Shown here: one piece after another, positions 7,061 through 12,921 of the stretch
Numbering within the stretch: the first letter of the stretch is position 1
Layout: each line of letters starts with the position of its first letter
Assembly (NCBI GenBank): GCA_964459445.1
Contig: CAYWMP010000169.1
Location: 1 to 12,921 of the forward strand
Direction of reading: 5' to 3'
Length of the DNA: 12,921 bases
From: CAYWMP01 sp964459445
Lineage (GTDB): Bacteria > Desulfobacterota > DSM-4660 > Desulfatiglandales > HGW-15
Notes under the pieces: generated by a model
Databases searched by the model: none
What the model saw: the letters and a program-made list of their open reading frames with translations, nothing else
What the model was told of the DNA's origin: nothing
Program-made: the position numbers and the translations under genes

Positions 7061-8374
7061 TCAATTTCCCTTAGGCCAGAACTTGCTAATCAGCTCAGTT
7101 CGAATGCCGATCTCCACGGGTGAAAAATTGTCTCCCAGAATTTTCCATCCGAGATCCAAGGCCTGCTCCAATGGTATATTTACGGAAAGATCCATCATCC
7201 GCGCTTCGAATTGGACCCCATACTGCATCAGCTTTTTGTCCCACTCACTCAGCCTGAAGCCCATGGCTCGTTTTTCTTCCGTCTCTTTAAAGGACGCATA
7301 GAGCTGGATCATCGTATCCATGAGGGCACGGTGATCCTCTCTTGTGTCTTTGTTGACCAGTTGTTTTAGACGGCTCAGAGAGCCGAAGGGATCGATTCGC
7401 CCGTTACGTAAATAAATTTGTCCCTCAGTGATATACCCCGTGTTATCCGGGATCGGATGAGTGACGTCATCTCCAGGCATGGTCGTCACCGTTAGGACCG
7501 TGATGGATCCGGCCCCTTCAAAATCAACGGCTTTCTCATATCTTCTGGCAAGCTGGCTGTAAAGATCTCCGGGATACCCTCGATTGGATGGTACCTGCTC
7601 CATAGTGATGGCTATTTCCTTGAGGGCATCTGCAAAATTGGTCATATCCGTAAGGAGTACTAGAACCCTCTTCCCTTTAAGGGCAAATTGTTCTGCAACG
7701 GTGAGGGAAAGATCCGGTACCATGAGGCTTTCAACCACAGGATCTGATGCCGTGTGCACATACAAAATGGCATGTCCTAAAGCCCCGCTTTCCTCAAGGA
7801 TGCTCTTGAAATAGAGGTACTCGTCATATTTTAGCCCGATCCCCCCAAGAATGATGATATCCACTTCCGCTTGAAGTGCGATCCTCGCCAAAAGCTCGTT
7901 ATAGGGCTCACCCGGCACGGAAAAAATCGGCAATTTTTGGGATTCCACCAGAGAATTGAACACATCGATCATCGGAATTCCCGTGCGGATCATATTCAGA
8001 GGGATGATCCTCTTTGACGGATTAACGGAAGGACTGCCAAGTTCAATCATTTTCTCGCTCAAGGGCGGACCGGCATCTCTTGGATTTCCGCTTCCATCGA
8101 AGATCCTGCCCATAAGATCATCAGAAAAGCTGGTCTGCATCGGGTGACCGAGAAAACGAATCTCGTCTCCGGTTGAAATGCCACGACTGCCGGCAAACAC
8201 TTGAAGACTGACAGTGTCCTCGTACAATCTGATGACCTGAGCCAGGGATTTTCCGTAAGCCGTCGTGACTTCGGCCAATCCTTCGTAATGGACACCGTCT
8301 GCCTTTACAGTGATGACGTTGCCCATGATATTCTCGATGCGACTATATACTTTCCGCACTAATTGTGACCTCAT
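7061..8374 (-). CDS. atpB: V-type ATP synthase subunit B (non-catalytic)
   Basis: Subunit B alternates with A in the hexameric head and supplies part of each nucleotide site. The 437 residues show the beta-barrel N-terminal part, the central nucleotide-fold domain and a helical C-terminus. The P-loop is degenerate (FSVPGEPYNELLARI near 151-165, no GxxxxGKT), as expected for the non-catalytic subunit. Arg335 in the SLSRL motif is the predicted arginine finger. The gene overlaps the end of subunit A by 32 bases. Two starts are possible: ATG at 8374, with AAGG about 15 bases upstream, or GTG at 8359, which shortens the protein by five residues, begins VRKVYSRIEN and has GAGGT 8 bases upstream. 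The GTG has the better ribosome site; the longer form is given here. Confidence 0.94.
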   Translation of the reverse strand: MRSQLVRKVYSRIENIMGNVITVKADGVHYEGLAEVTTAYGKSLAQVIRLYEDTVSLQVFAGSRGISTGDEIRFLGHPMQTSFSDDLMGRIFDGSGNPRDAGPPLSEKMIELGSPSVNPSKRIIPLNMIRTGIPMIDVFNSLVESQKLPIFSVPGEPYNELLARIALQAEVDIIILGGIGLKYDEYLYFKSILEESGALGHAILYVHTASDPVVESLMVPDLSLTVAEQFALKGKRVLVLLTDMTNFADALKEIAITMEQVPSNRGYPGDLYSQLARRYEKAVDFEGAGSITVLTVTTMPGDDVTHPIPDNTGYITEGQIYLRNGRIDPFGSLSRLKQLVNKDTREDHRALMDTMIQLYASFKETEEKRAMGFRLSEWDKKLMQYGVQFEARMMDLSVNIPLEQALDLGWKILGDNFSPVEIGIRTELISKFWPKGN

Positions 8375-10088
8375 TGAGCATTTGTCTTACCTTTTTTTCC
8401 GCTTCCCGGAATTTTTCAGATTGCCAGGGTCTGTAATTCCAGTCAATAAAAGCAGAACGCAATGTCTGAAAAAACTGAAGTGCATGGCCCTTATCCGAAA
8501 ACTGAAGATTTGACATCAATGCTTCAACAACTACGCTGAACACATAGGTTTGTCTCTCCTTGGACGTTGCCCCTTCGACCTCGTCATAGGCATTCTGTTG
8601 GAGGTAGACATGATCGAAGAATTCGGACTTTAGGTAGTCGATATAATCCTCCAGTGAAGTTCCCTCTTCGCCCACGACCTTCATCATTTGCTCAATTTCT
8701 CTGCCTTTGAAGAGCAGATCACGTGTAGTATTCAGTTGTTCGAGATCAATGAAACCCTCATACTTGCTCCAGGATTCGTGTGGATCGATCGCGGGAAAGC
8801 GTCTGGCATTGGCTCGATCCCGGGAAAGTCCATGAAACGCACCCACCACTTTCAAGGTTCCCTGGGTGACCGGTTCCTCAAAGGTCCCTCCGGCAGGAGA
8901 CACGGTTCCCCCTATGGTGACTGAGCCCTTTTCATCGTTGTAGAGCTTGACTAACCCGGCCCTTTCATAAAATCCCGCTATGCGAGATTCAAGATAGGCG
9001 GGAAAAGCCTCCTCACCGGGGATCTCTTCAAGTCGTCCGGAGATCTCCCTCATGGCTTGTGCCCACCGCGATGTGGAATCCGCCAACAGGAGCACATGAA
9101 GTCCCATCTGTCGATAATACTCCGCAATAGTTACTGCAGTGTACACGGATGATTCCCTCGATGACACGGGCATGGCACTGGTGTTACAAATGATAATCGT
9201 TCTTTCCATGAGAGATCGGCCTGTTCTGGGGTCCTGAATCTCAGGAAATTCTCGAAGGGTCTCTACGACCTCCCCTGCTCGCTCACCACAAGCCGCGATG
9301 ATGACGATATCCACCTGGGCATAACGTGACGTGATTTGCTGAAGCACCGTTTTTCCGGCCCCAAAGGGGCCAGGGATGCAGTAGGTTCCACCCTTAGAAA
9401 CAGGAAAGAGCGTGTCGACAATTCGAATCTGCGTGACCAATGGCTCCTCAGGGCGAAGCCTCTCCCGATAGGCGGCAACCGGCATCTTTACGGGCCACTG
9501 AAATCCCATGTTCAAGGGATAGACTTCGCCGGTCCCATCCACGATCTCTGCAACACAATCCCCATACCGGGCAGATCCCCTGCCGGCAATTGATTTTACG
9601 GAGTATTTTTCTCTGAATTGGAAGGGCACCATGATCCGATGTTTGAATATCCCTTCGGGAACGGAACCAATAAAATGACCGCATGAAACCTCGTCACCCT
9701 CCCTGACTCCGGGTTCAAAATCCCATTCCTCATCCTGGTGCACGGCGGCTAAGGACACCCCCTTGGGCAAGAAAAAGCCGAATTCTTCTGCCATTTCCGG
9801 CAGAGGATTCTGCAATCCGTCGTAGACCTGACCCAAAAGACCAGGGCCAAGCTCCACGGATAGGAGTTCTCCCGTAAACTGGACTTCGCCGCCAACCCTC
9901 AGCCCACGGGTTTCTTCATAAACCTGAAGTTCGGCCTTTGAGCCTTGTATACGGATGACCTCCGCTTTGAGACGCTTTTCGTCCAAAAGGACAAAGGCCA
10001 CTTCGTTTTGACTCACCCTTTGGTTGAATTCAGCAGTTACGAGGTTGCCGTTAATCGCCGATATGATTCCAATGTTCTGTTCGCTCAT
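8343..10088 (-). CDS. atpA: V-type ATP synthase subunit A (catalytic)
   Basis: Subunit A makes or hydrolyses ATP in the A3B3 head. Its 581 residues match the usual 580-600. After the N-terminal barrel comes the A-specific bulge (about 110-190, ending near VDGTGEVYPLNMGFQWPVK). The Walker A loop is GPFGAGKT (240-247), the catalytic glutamate is in CGERAGE (Glu269) and the Walker B aspartate is in LLLADSTSRWAQAMREISGR (Asp337). All catalytic residues are intact. The start ATG lies inside the end of the DUF2764 gene (38-base overlap) and has no strong Shine-Dalgarno, only GGGCAG, so its translation is probably coupled to the gene before it. Its own end overlaps subunit B by 32 bases, an arrangement that would help match A and B amounts. 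Confidence 0.97.
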   Translation of the reverse strand: MSEQNIGIISAINGNLVTAEFNQRVSQNEVAFVLLDEKRLKAEVIRIQGSKAELQVYEETRGLRVGGEVQFTGELLSVELGPGLLGQVYDGLQNPLPEMAEEFGFFLPKGVSLAAVHQDEEWDFEPGVREGDEVSCGHFIGSVPEGIFKHRIMVPFQFREKYSVKSIAGRGSARYGDCVAEIVDGTGEVYPLNMGFQWPVKMPVAAYRERLRPEEPLVTQIRIVDTLFPVSKGGTYCIPGPFGAGKTVLQQITSRYAQVDIVIIAACGERAGEVVETLREFPEIQDPRTGRSLMERTIIICNTSAMPVSSRESSVYTAVTIAEYYRQMGLHVLLLADSTSRWAQAMREISGRLEEIPGEEAFPAYLESRIAGFYERAGLVKLYNDEKGSVTIGGTVSPAGGTFEEPVTQGTLKVVGAFHGLSRDRANARRFPAIDPHESWSKYEGFIDLEQLNTTRDLLFKGREIEQMMKVVGEEGTSLEDYIDYLKSEFFDHVYLQQNAYDEVEGATSKERQTYVFSVVVEALMSNLQFSDKGHALQFFQTLRSAFIDWNYRPWQSEKFREAEKKVRQMLNEVTISAESI

Positions 10089-10623
10089 CGAAGTTCTGCC
10101 CGTAAATGAGGTTCAAAGTGCTTTGGCCCCTTTCTTCATCAAACTTATTCAGCCGTTCAAGGAGCTGCAGTTTCAGGCCATATATCATGAGGGCTTCGAA
10201 ATCATAGTCATGCCCCACTTCCTGATACGCCAGGAAATTCCAGCGCAATTCTAAGAGATTCTTCTCGACCTTCAATGGTGAAGCATCCTGTAGGGCTGAG
10301 GGGATAGGCGATACCGCGCTTGTCTCAAAAGCGGTCTCGGATCTGAGATACGCATCCTCGGACAACCCAAGGGCTTTGGCTCTAATCTTCACCAACTCGT
10401 TTCGAAGGGTATTTTCAAAGGCGATCCAGCGTTTAATCAAGGGCTCGCATAGGAGATCTAGGGAAATGTTCTCGATATCGATTCGCGCCAGTTCGAGTTG
10501 AGCCATATTTTGTTTATTGAGCCAATATAAACAAAGGTCTAAAAACTCGTCATATTTTATAGGTGGAGAAGTGTCGAAGGAGAGAATTGGCAAGCTGGGC
10601 AGGATATAAAAGAAGGATTGCAT
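10051..10623 (-). CDS. DUF2764 family protein of the V-ATPase operon, probable subunit C equivalent
   Basis: This 190-residue soluble protein begins with FFYILPSLPILSFDTSPPIKYDEFLDLC, matching my memory of DUF2764 proteins, which occur between subunits E and A in V-ATPase operons of chlamydiae, spirochaetes and Bacteroidetes. The rest is mostly helical and charged, with patterns such as FENTLRNELVKIRAKALG (about 69-86) and LLELRWNFLAY (about 122-132). Subunit C, the socket joining the central stalk to the K ring, is otherwise missing here. Position and helical character make this protein its best candidate, but that is inference. It starts 5 bases after subunit E, with AGGAAT just upstream, and overlaps subunit A by 38 bases. 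Confidence 0.82.
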   Translation of the reverse strand: MQSFFYILPSLPILSFDTSPPIKYDEFLDLCLYWLNKQNMAQLELARIDIENISLDLLCEPLIKRWIAFENTLRNELVKIRAKALGLSEDAYLRSETAFETSAVSPIPSALQDASPLKVEKNLLELRWNFLAYQEVGHDYDFEALMIYGLKLQLLERLNKFDEERGQSTLNLIYGQNFDERTEHWNHIGD

Positions 10624-10628
10624 TATTC

Positions 10629-11255
10629 CTAGTCACCATCCCCGGAAATGCCCCACAATATCTTGGCCAAGCGCGGACTCACAAACTCACTCAGGATTTC
10701 AACAATGCCTTTTTCCGTAAGATCATAGTGCATGTTCCCTTCTTTTTCCCCGATTTGGAAACCTGCCCCGATTTTCTTATTTGGCTTTATTATTATACCG
10801 TTTTTCAGTTCCCTATGAAGCGAAGCAAGCAGTGAATCTTCCAATCTCTGCCGATCATCTTCATTAACCAGGACTTCCAGCGGAGCATTGCTTTCTCGCA
10901 TCTGCCATTTGCCGACCATGGCAATAATTATTTCCTGCATCGCTTCGGAGGTCAGGGCGGCACCGACCTGGCGTTCAAGGATATCGTTGCATAAATCGAT
11001 AATATCTTTCTTCAAGCCCAGAATAAAATTACGACCGGCCTGAGACAGAGTGACTTCGAAGGATTCCTTTTGTTTCTCGATCTCTGCCTGGGCTTCTTTG
11101 AGAAGGGAGTCCGCCTGTGATCTCGATGTCTCTAAAATGATCTTGGCCTCGGCTCGTGCCTTATCGATGATTTTTTCGGCCTCCTGCTTTGCTTCTTCGA
11201 TCCCTTCCCGTTTGATCTTGTCCAATAGGGATTGAACGTTTACATCTGGTTCCAT
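10629..11255 (-). CDS. atpE: V-type ATP synthase subunit E (peripheral stalk)
   Basis: Subunit E is the outer-stalk protein that stops the A3B3 head from turning with the rotor. Of 208 residues, about 10-80 are rich in Ala, Glu, Lys and Gln and form a long coiled coil (IEEAKQEAEKIIDKARAEAK). The C-terminal globular part (about 100-205) has the family signature GAGFQIGEKEGNMHYDLTEKG and ends SPRLAKILWG. It is the first gene of the operon and has a good ribosome site (GGAGAGG, 7 bases from the ATG). Subunit E normally pairs with a G/H subunit, but no such gene is next to it: 724 gene-free bases lie upstream. Confidence 0.93.
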   Translation of the reverse strand: MEPDVNVQSLLDKIKREGIEEAKQEAEKIIDKARAEAKIILETSRSQADSLLKEAQAEIEKQKESFEVTLSQAGRNFILGLKKDIIDLCNDILERQVGAALTSEAMQEIIIAMVGKWQMRESNAPLEVLVNEDDRQRLEDSLLASLHRELKNGIIIKPNKKIGAGFQIGEKEGNMHYDLTEKGIVEILSEFVSPRLAKILWGISGDGD

Positions 11256-11311
11256 TTCAAAACCTCTCCTGCATCCAATGTTTGGTTAGATGAAAGTCCT
11301 TTATTGGCGCA

Positions 11312-11339
11312 TCTATAGCATCTCAAATTTATTCTCCAA
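11312..11339 (-). promoter_or_regulatory. Candidate promoter of the V-ATPase operon
   Basis: On the minus strand a -35-like TTGGAG (11339-11334) is followed, after 16 bases, by TATAGA (11317-11312), with TG at the extended -10 position (TGCTATAGA). Transcription would start near 11305, about 50 bases before the subunit E start. The hexamers are imperfect, so this is a weak prediction. Confidence 0.4.
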
Positions 11340-11356
11340 GATCAATTCAATTGATC
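11340..11356. promoter_or_regulatory. Perfect 17-bp palindrome, possible operator of the V-ATPase operon
   Basis: GATCAATT-C-AATTGATC is perfectly symmetric with 8-bp arms around one base. It directly abuts the candidate -35 box on its upstream side, a typical place for a regulator dimer to bind. The regulator is not in the window. Confidence 0.4.
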
Positions 11357-11448
11357 CAATGGGCCATCTGAGGCAGACCTTGAACGAACTCGCCACAAGG
11401 AAAAATATCTTAAACAGTACTCTACGAAGTAGCGGAGGCGGTTTTCTT

Positions 11449-11664
11449 TTTTTTCAAGCCCTATCTCAAAAAGAAATTCCACCGGATTCTGCCGTTCCCG
11501 TAGATGGGAGGGTTCACGCCACGAAATCACTGGCCGTTCGACAGGCTCACGGTCCTGAGCAAAGTCGAAGGACAGAATGCTCTTTTCCATGAAATGATCA
11601 ACTCTATTGAACCCTTCCAGCTACGGGAACCGCCGACTGATCCTATAGATAGGGCTTGAAAAAA
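11449..11664. repeat. 216-bp MITE-like inverted-repeat element
   Basis: The ends are a perfect 18-bp inverted repeat: TTTTTTCAAGCCCTATCT (11449-11466) and its complement (11647-11664). A second inverted block, 11494-11516 against 11608-11630, matches at 21 of 23 bases (GTTCCCGTAG...GGGTTCA). The two arms differ in length between the blocks, so one has gained or lost bases. There is no credible ORF and no clear target-site duplication. It is best read as a non-autonomous transposon remnant or dispersed repeat within the gene-free stretch 11256-11979. Confidence 0.65.
11534..11572. repeat. Nested dispersed palindrome (TTCGACAGGCTCA...GTCGAA type)
   Basis: TTCGAC (11537-11542) pairs with GTCGAA (11564-11569), and inside it CTCA pairs with TGAG. 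Translated on the minus strand it gives FDFAQDREPVER, a peptide I know as a frequent artefact of a widespread intergenic repeat rather than of a real protein. It sits in the middle of the 216-bp element. Confidence 0.55.
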
Positions 11665-11684
11665 TGAACACGGCCGCAGCTCGC

Positions 11685-11740
11685 CCTCCGCACTAGTACT
11701 GCCCGTCCGCTGCAATGCTATGGGGGGCGGGCTACGGAGG
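11685..11740. repeat. GC-rich imperfect hairpin
   Basis: CCTCCG (11685-11690) can pair with CGGAGG (11735-11740), and GCCCG (11701-11705) with CGGGC (11728-11732), leaving an unequal internal loop of 10 and 2 bases. There is no ORF support. It is probably another dispersed repeat in this gene-free stretch. Confidence 0.4.
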
Positions 11741-11832
11741 ATGGACAACAATTTACTTCCGGAATGGAACTGTAATCTTCGACAGGGCCCAAGGGCCACG
11801 ATTCTGCGATGAAAGGAATATTGAAAATGAAA

Positions 11833-11857
11833 GGGCCCGTCAGCTATGACCGGGCCC
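11833..11857 (-). terminator. Probable terminator of the flavodoxin-like gene
   Basis: On the minus strand GGGCCCGGTCA pairs with TGACGGGCCC around a 4-base loop, with one bulged G, followed by TTTCATTTTC. The T tract is interrupted. It lies 122 bases beyond the stop of the flavodoxin-like gene, with no gene between. A weaker hairpin (GGGG...CCCC, 11906-11933) lies between the two. Confidence 0.5.
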
Positions 11858-11979
11858 CGAATATATCGTGGTGTAATCGATGTCTATCAATCTTGGTGGG
11901 TTATCGGGGCATCTCGTCTAGAGGTGACACCCCTTTGGAAAAAAGATATTACTAATCGTTGGGCATTTCCGAACAAATC

Positions 11980-12480
11980 CTAAACAGCCCGAGCCTTGCT
12001 TACCATGTGCGAGGCCCATTTTTTTGCGTCATCAAGATCCGCCTCGTCCGGGTGCCCGGCCGCACTCTGGGCCTCCAGGGCCCATCCTCTGTGTTCAGGC
12101 TTGTTTAATAGTCCTTCAATGATTTTCGGCTTCACTTTGCCGCGGCACCCGAAGGTCCCCAGCACTGTCTCCTTTGGCGTCAGGCTAAGGGCATAGTAAA
12201 AAGCCGTGATTGCCAATTGACCCCCTCTAAGAGAACCGTGGGTCCCAAAAAAGGCCACCTTTTTACCTTCAGGGATACTCTTTATATAGGAAGCAGCCTT
12301 TTCAGGCACGCTATGGGATTGCACTGGAAATCCGCAGAAGATGAGATCGTAATCCGCCGCATCTTTAGGCTCCTTGACGGAGGCAATATCCTTTTCGACC
12401 TGATCAAGGCCATCAAAAATGGCCTTTGCGAGCTTTTCGGTATTTCCGCTTTCTGAATAGTAAGTCACCAGTACCTTCAT
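11980..12480 (-). CDS. Flavodoxin-like protein
   Basis: The product is a 166-residue soluble FMN-binding electron carrier or small reductase of the flavodoxin fold. It starts MKVLVTYYSESGNTEKLAKAI: strand one followed by the phosphate-binding loop SESGNT (9-14). The stretch YDLIFCGFPVQSHSVPEKA (about 44-62) and the later FFGTHGSLRGG loop (about 77-87) fit the two loops that clasp the isoalloxazine ring. Length is normal for a short-chain flavodoxin (140-180). The redox partner is unknown and no neighbour suggests one. It appears monocistronic, with a strong ribosome site (AAGGAGG, 5 bases from the ATG) and a probable terminator downstream. A TTGCAT/TATAAA pair about 25-50 bases upstream could be its promoter but is only 15 bases apart. 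Confidence 0.87.
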   Translation of the reverse strand: MKVLVTYYSESGNTEKLAKAIFDGLDQVEKDIASVKEPKDAADYDLIFCGFPVQSHSVPEKAASYIKSIPEGKKVAFFGTHGSLRGGQLAITAFYYALSLTPKETVLGTFGCRGKVKPKIIEGLLNKPEHRGWALEAQSAAGHPDEADLDDAKKWASHMVSKARAV

Positions 12481-12569
12481 TTGATCCTCCTTTGTCGGTT
12501 TTCACGGAATTTTTATAAGATTTTACTATAGAATGCAAGGGATTTGAGAGCGGTTTAATTTCAGAAAGT

Positions 12570-12584
12570 GCAATATTATATTGC
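12570..12584. promoter_or_regulatory. Perfect 15-bp AT-rich palindrome
   Basis: GCAATAT-T-ATATTGC is symmetric around one base and lies between the divergent flavodoxin-like and toxin genes. It overlaps the proposed -35 box of the toxin gene (12581-12586), so it could be a second operator half of that promoter. Function is inferred. Confidence 0.35.
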
Positions 12585-12609
12585 CATAGGTTAGCAAATT
12601 TGCTAACTT
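12581..12609 (+). promoter_or_regulatory. Candidate promoter of the toxin gene
   Basis: TTGCCA (12581-12586, 5 of 6 to the -35 consensus) is followed after 17 bases by TAACTT (12604-12609), preceded by TG at the extended -10 position. Transcription would begin near 12616, only a few bases before the ATG at 12620. No Shine-Dalgarno is visible, so the message may be nearly leaderless. Confidence 0.45.
12590..12607. promoter_or_regulatory. Perfect 18-bp palindrome, probable toxin-antitoxin operator
   Basis: GTTAGCAAATTTGCTAAC is fully symmetric. It occupies the spacer and the start of the -10 box of the proposed toxin promoter, where a bound antitoxin dimer or toxin-antitoxin complex would block RNA polymerase. 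Autoregulation of this kind is established for type II toxin-antitoxin operons; the assignment here is inference from position. Confidence 0.55.
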
Positions 12610-12619
12610 ACAGACAGAT

Positions 12620-12921
12620 ATGCGAAAAACTATTTTCTACCGCTTTGAGAACGGCAAATGCCCCGTGGAGGATTACCTTGAATCTCTTTCCAATAAGCAA
12701 GTTGAAAAAGTTTTCTTTGTTCTCGATCTGGTTGAAAATTTTGATATTGTCCCCCGTAAATTCTTCAAAAAGCTGGAATCGACCGACGACATTTGGGAAG
12801 TCCGAGTCCAGTACGGAAACAACATTTTTCGTCTATTCGGCTTTTTCGATGGCAATGACCTAGTTGTTTTGAACCACGCTTTCACAAAGAAGACTCAAAA
12901 AACACCGAAGAAAGAAATCAA
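12620..12921 (+). CDS. RelE/HigB-type toxin (phage-derived Gp49-like family), 3'-truncated
   Basis: The frame is open to the window end: 100 complete codons, of perhaps 110-120 in the family. It begins MRKTIFYRFENGKCPVEDYL and contains FKKLESTDDIWEVRVQYGNN (about 51-70), then IFRLFGFFDGNDLVVLNHAF and TKKTQKTPKKEI. This is the pattern of Gp49-like (PF05973) toxins, relatives of RelE and HigB that cleave mRNA on the ribosome. The TKKTQKTP basic stretch near the C-terminus is characteristic. In this family the toxin gene usually comes first and a helix-turn-helix antitoxin follows, so the antitoxin should begin just past 12921. It is divergent from the flavodoxin-like gene, 139 bases away. Activity cannot be judged without the end of the gene. 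Confidence 0.88.
   Translation, partial: MRKTIFYRFENGKCPVEDYLESLSNKQVEKVFFVLDLVENFDIVPRKFFKKLESTDDIWEVRVQYGNNIFRLFGFFDGNDLVVLNHAFTKKTQKTPKKEI

Noticed and set aside
7061..8374. Subunit B as a damaged catalytic subunit because its P-loop is degenerate
   Set aside because: Loss of the P-loop lysine is normal for the non-catalytic B subunit, and the arginine finger is present.
11290..11799. Overlapping short frames on both strands upstream of atpE
   Set aside because: They consist of inverted repeats and the FDFAQDREPVER-type palindrome, lack ribosome sites and show no domain.
12600..12885. Plus- and minus-strand frames overlapping the toxin
   Set aside because: The toxin frame from 12620 has clear family motifs to the window end; the others are in shifted or antisense frames without motifs.

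Overview
The window looks like a chromosomal segment of a Gram-negative anaerobe, most likely a Desulfobacterota (deltaproteobacterial) relative. The basis is the style of GlnD, a bacterial-type V/A-ATPase operon, a flavodoxin-like gene, and intergenic spaces rich in palindromic dispersed repeats. The taxonomic call is inference; no rRNA or other marker is present.

Layout. Bases 1-2133 (+) hold the 3' three-quarters of glnD, the PII uridylyltransferase/uridylyl-removing enzyme. It meets stop to stop, with no spacer, a small convergent gene (2134-2355, -) for an unrecognised 73-residue protein with eight cysteines. A gene-free stretch (about 2386-2717) carries a 248-bp inverted-repeat element. 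It contains two perfect 13-bp hairpins with a shared loop sequence but different, compensated stems.

From 11255 down to 2718 a single minus-strand operon runs in the order E, DUF2764 protein, A, B, D, I, K, Na+/H+ antiporter. This is the reduced bacterial V-type ATPase layout known from chlamydiae, spirochaetes and Bacteroidetes: there is no F or G/H gene, and a DUF2764 protein sits where subunit C would be expected. The genes are tightly packed (overlaps of 38 and 32 bp, gaps of 5 and 7 bp), except for a 116-bp K-I spacer with a nested hairpin. The proteolipid K keeps polar ligands like those of Na+-binding c subunits. The last gene is a CPA2 antiporter with the Asp-Asp motif of electrogenic Na+/H+ exchangers. 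Together they suggest a module linking sodium and proton gradients to ATP synthesis or hydrolysis. A candidate promoter and a perfect 17-bp palindrome lie upstream of E.

Bases 11256-11979 contain no convincing gene. They hold a 216-bp MITE-like inverted-repeat unit with a second repeat nested in it, a GC-rich hairpin and a probable terminator for the flavodoxin-like gene (11980-12480, -). Diverging from that gene, and cut by the window end, is a RelE/HigB-family toxin gene (12620 onward, +). Its promoter contains a perfect 18-bp palindrome, as expected for an autoregulated toxin-antitoxin operon; the antitoxin would lie outside the window.

No rRNA, tRNA, CRISPR array, transposase or phage structural gene was found.
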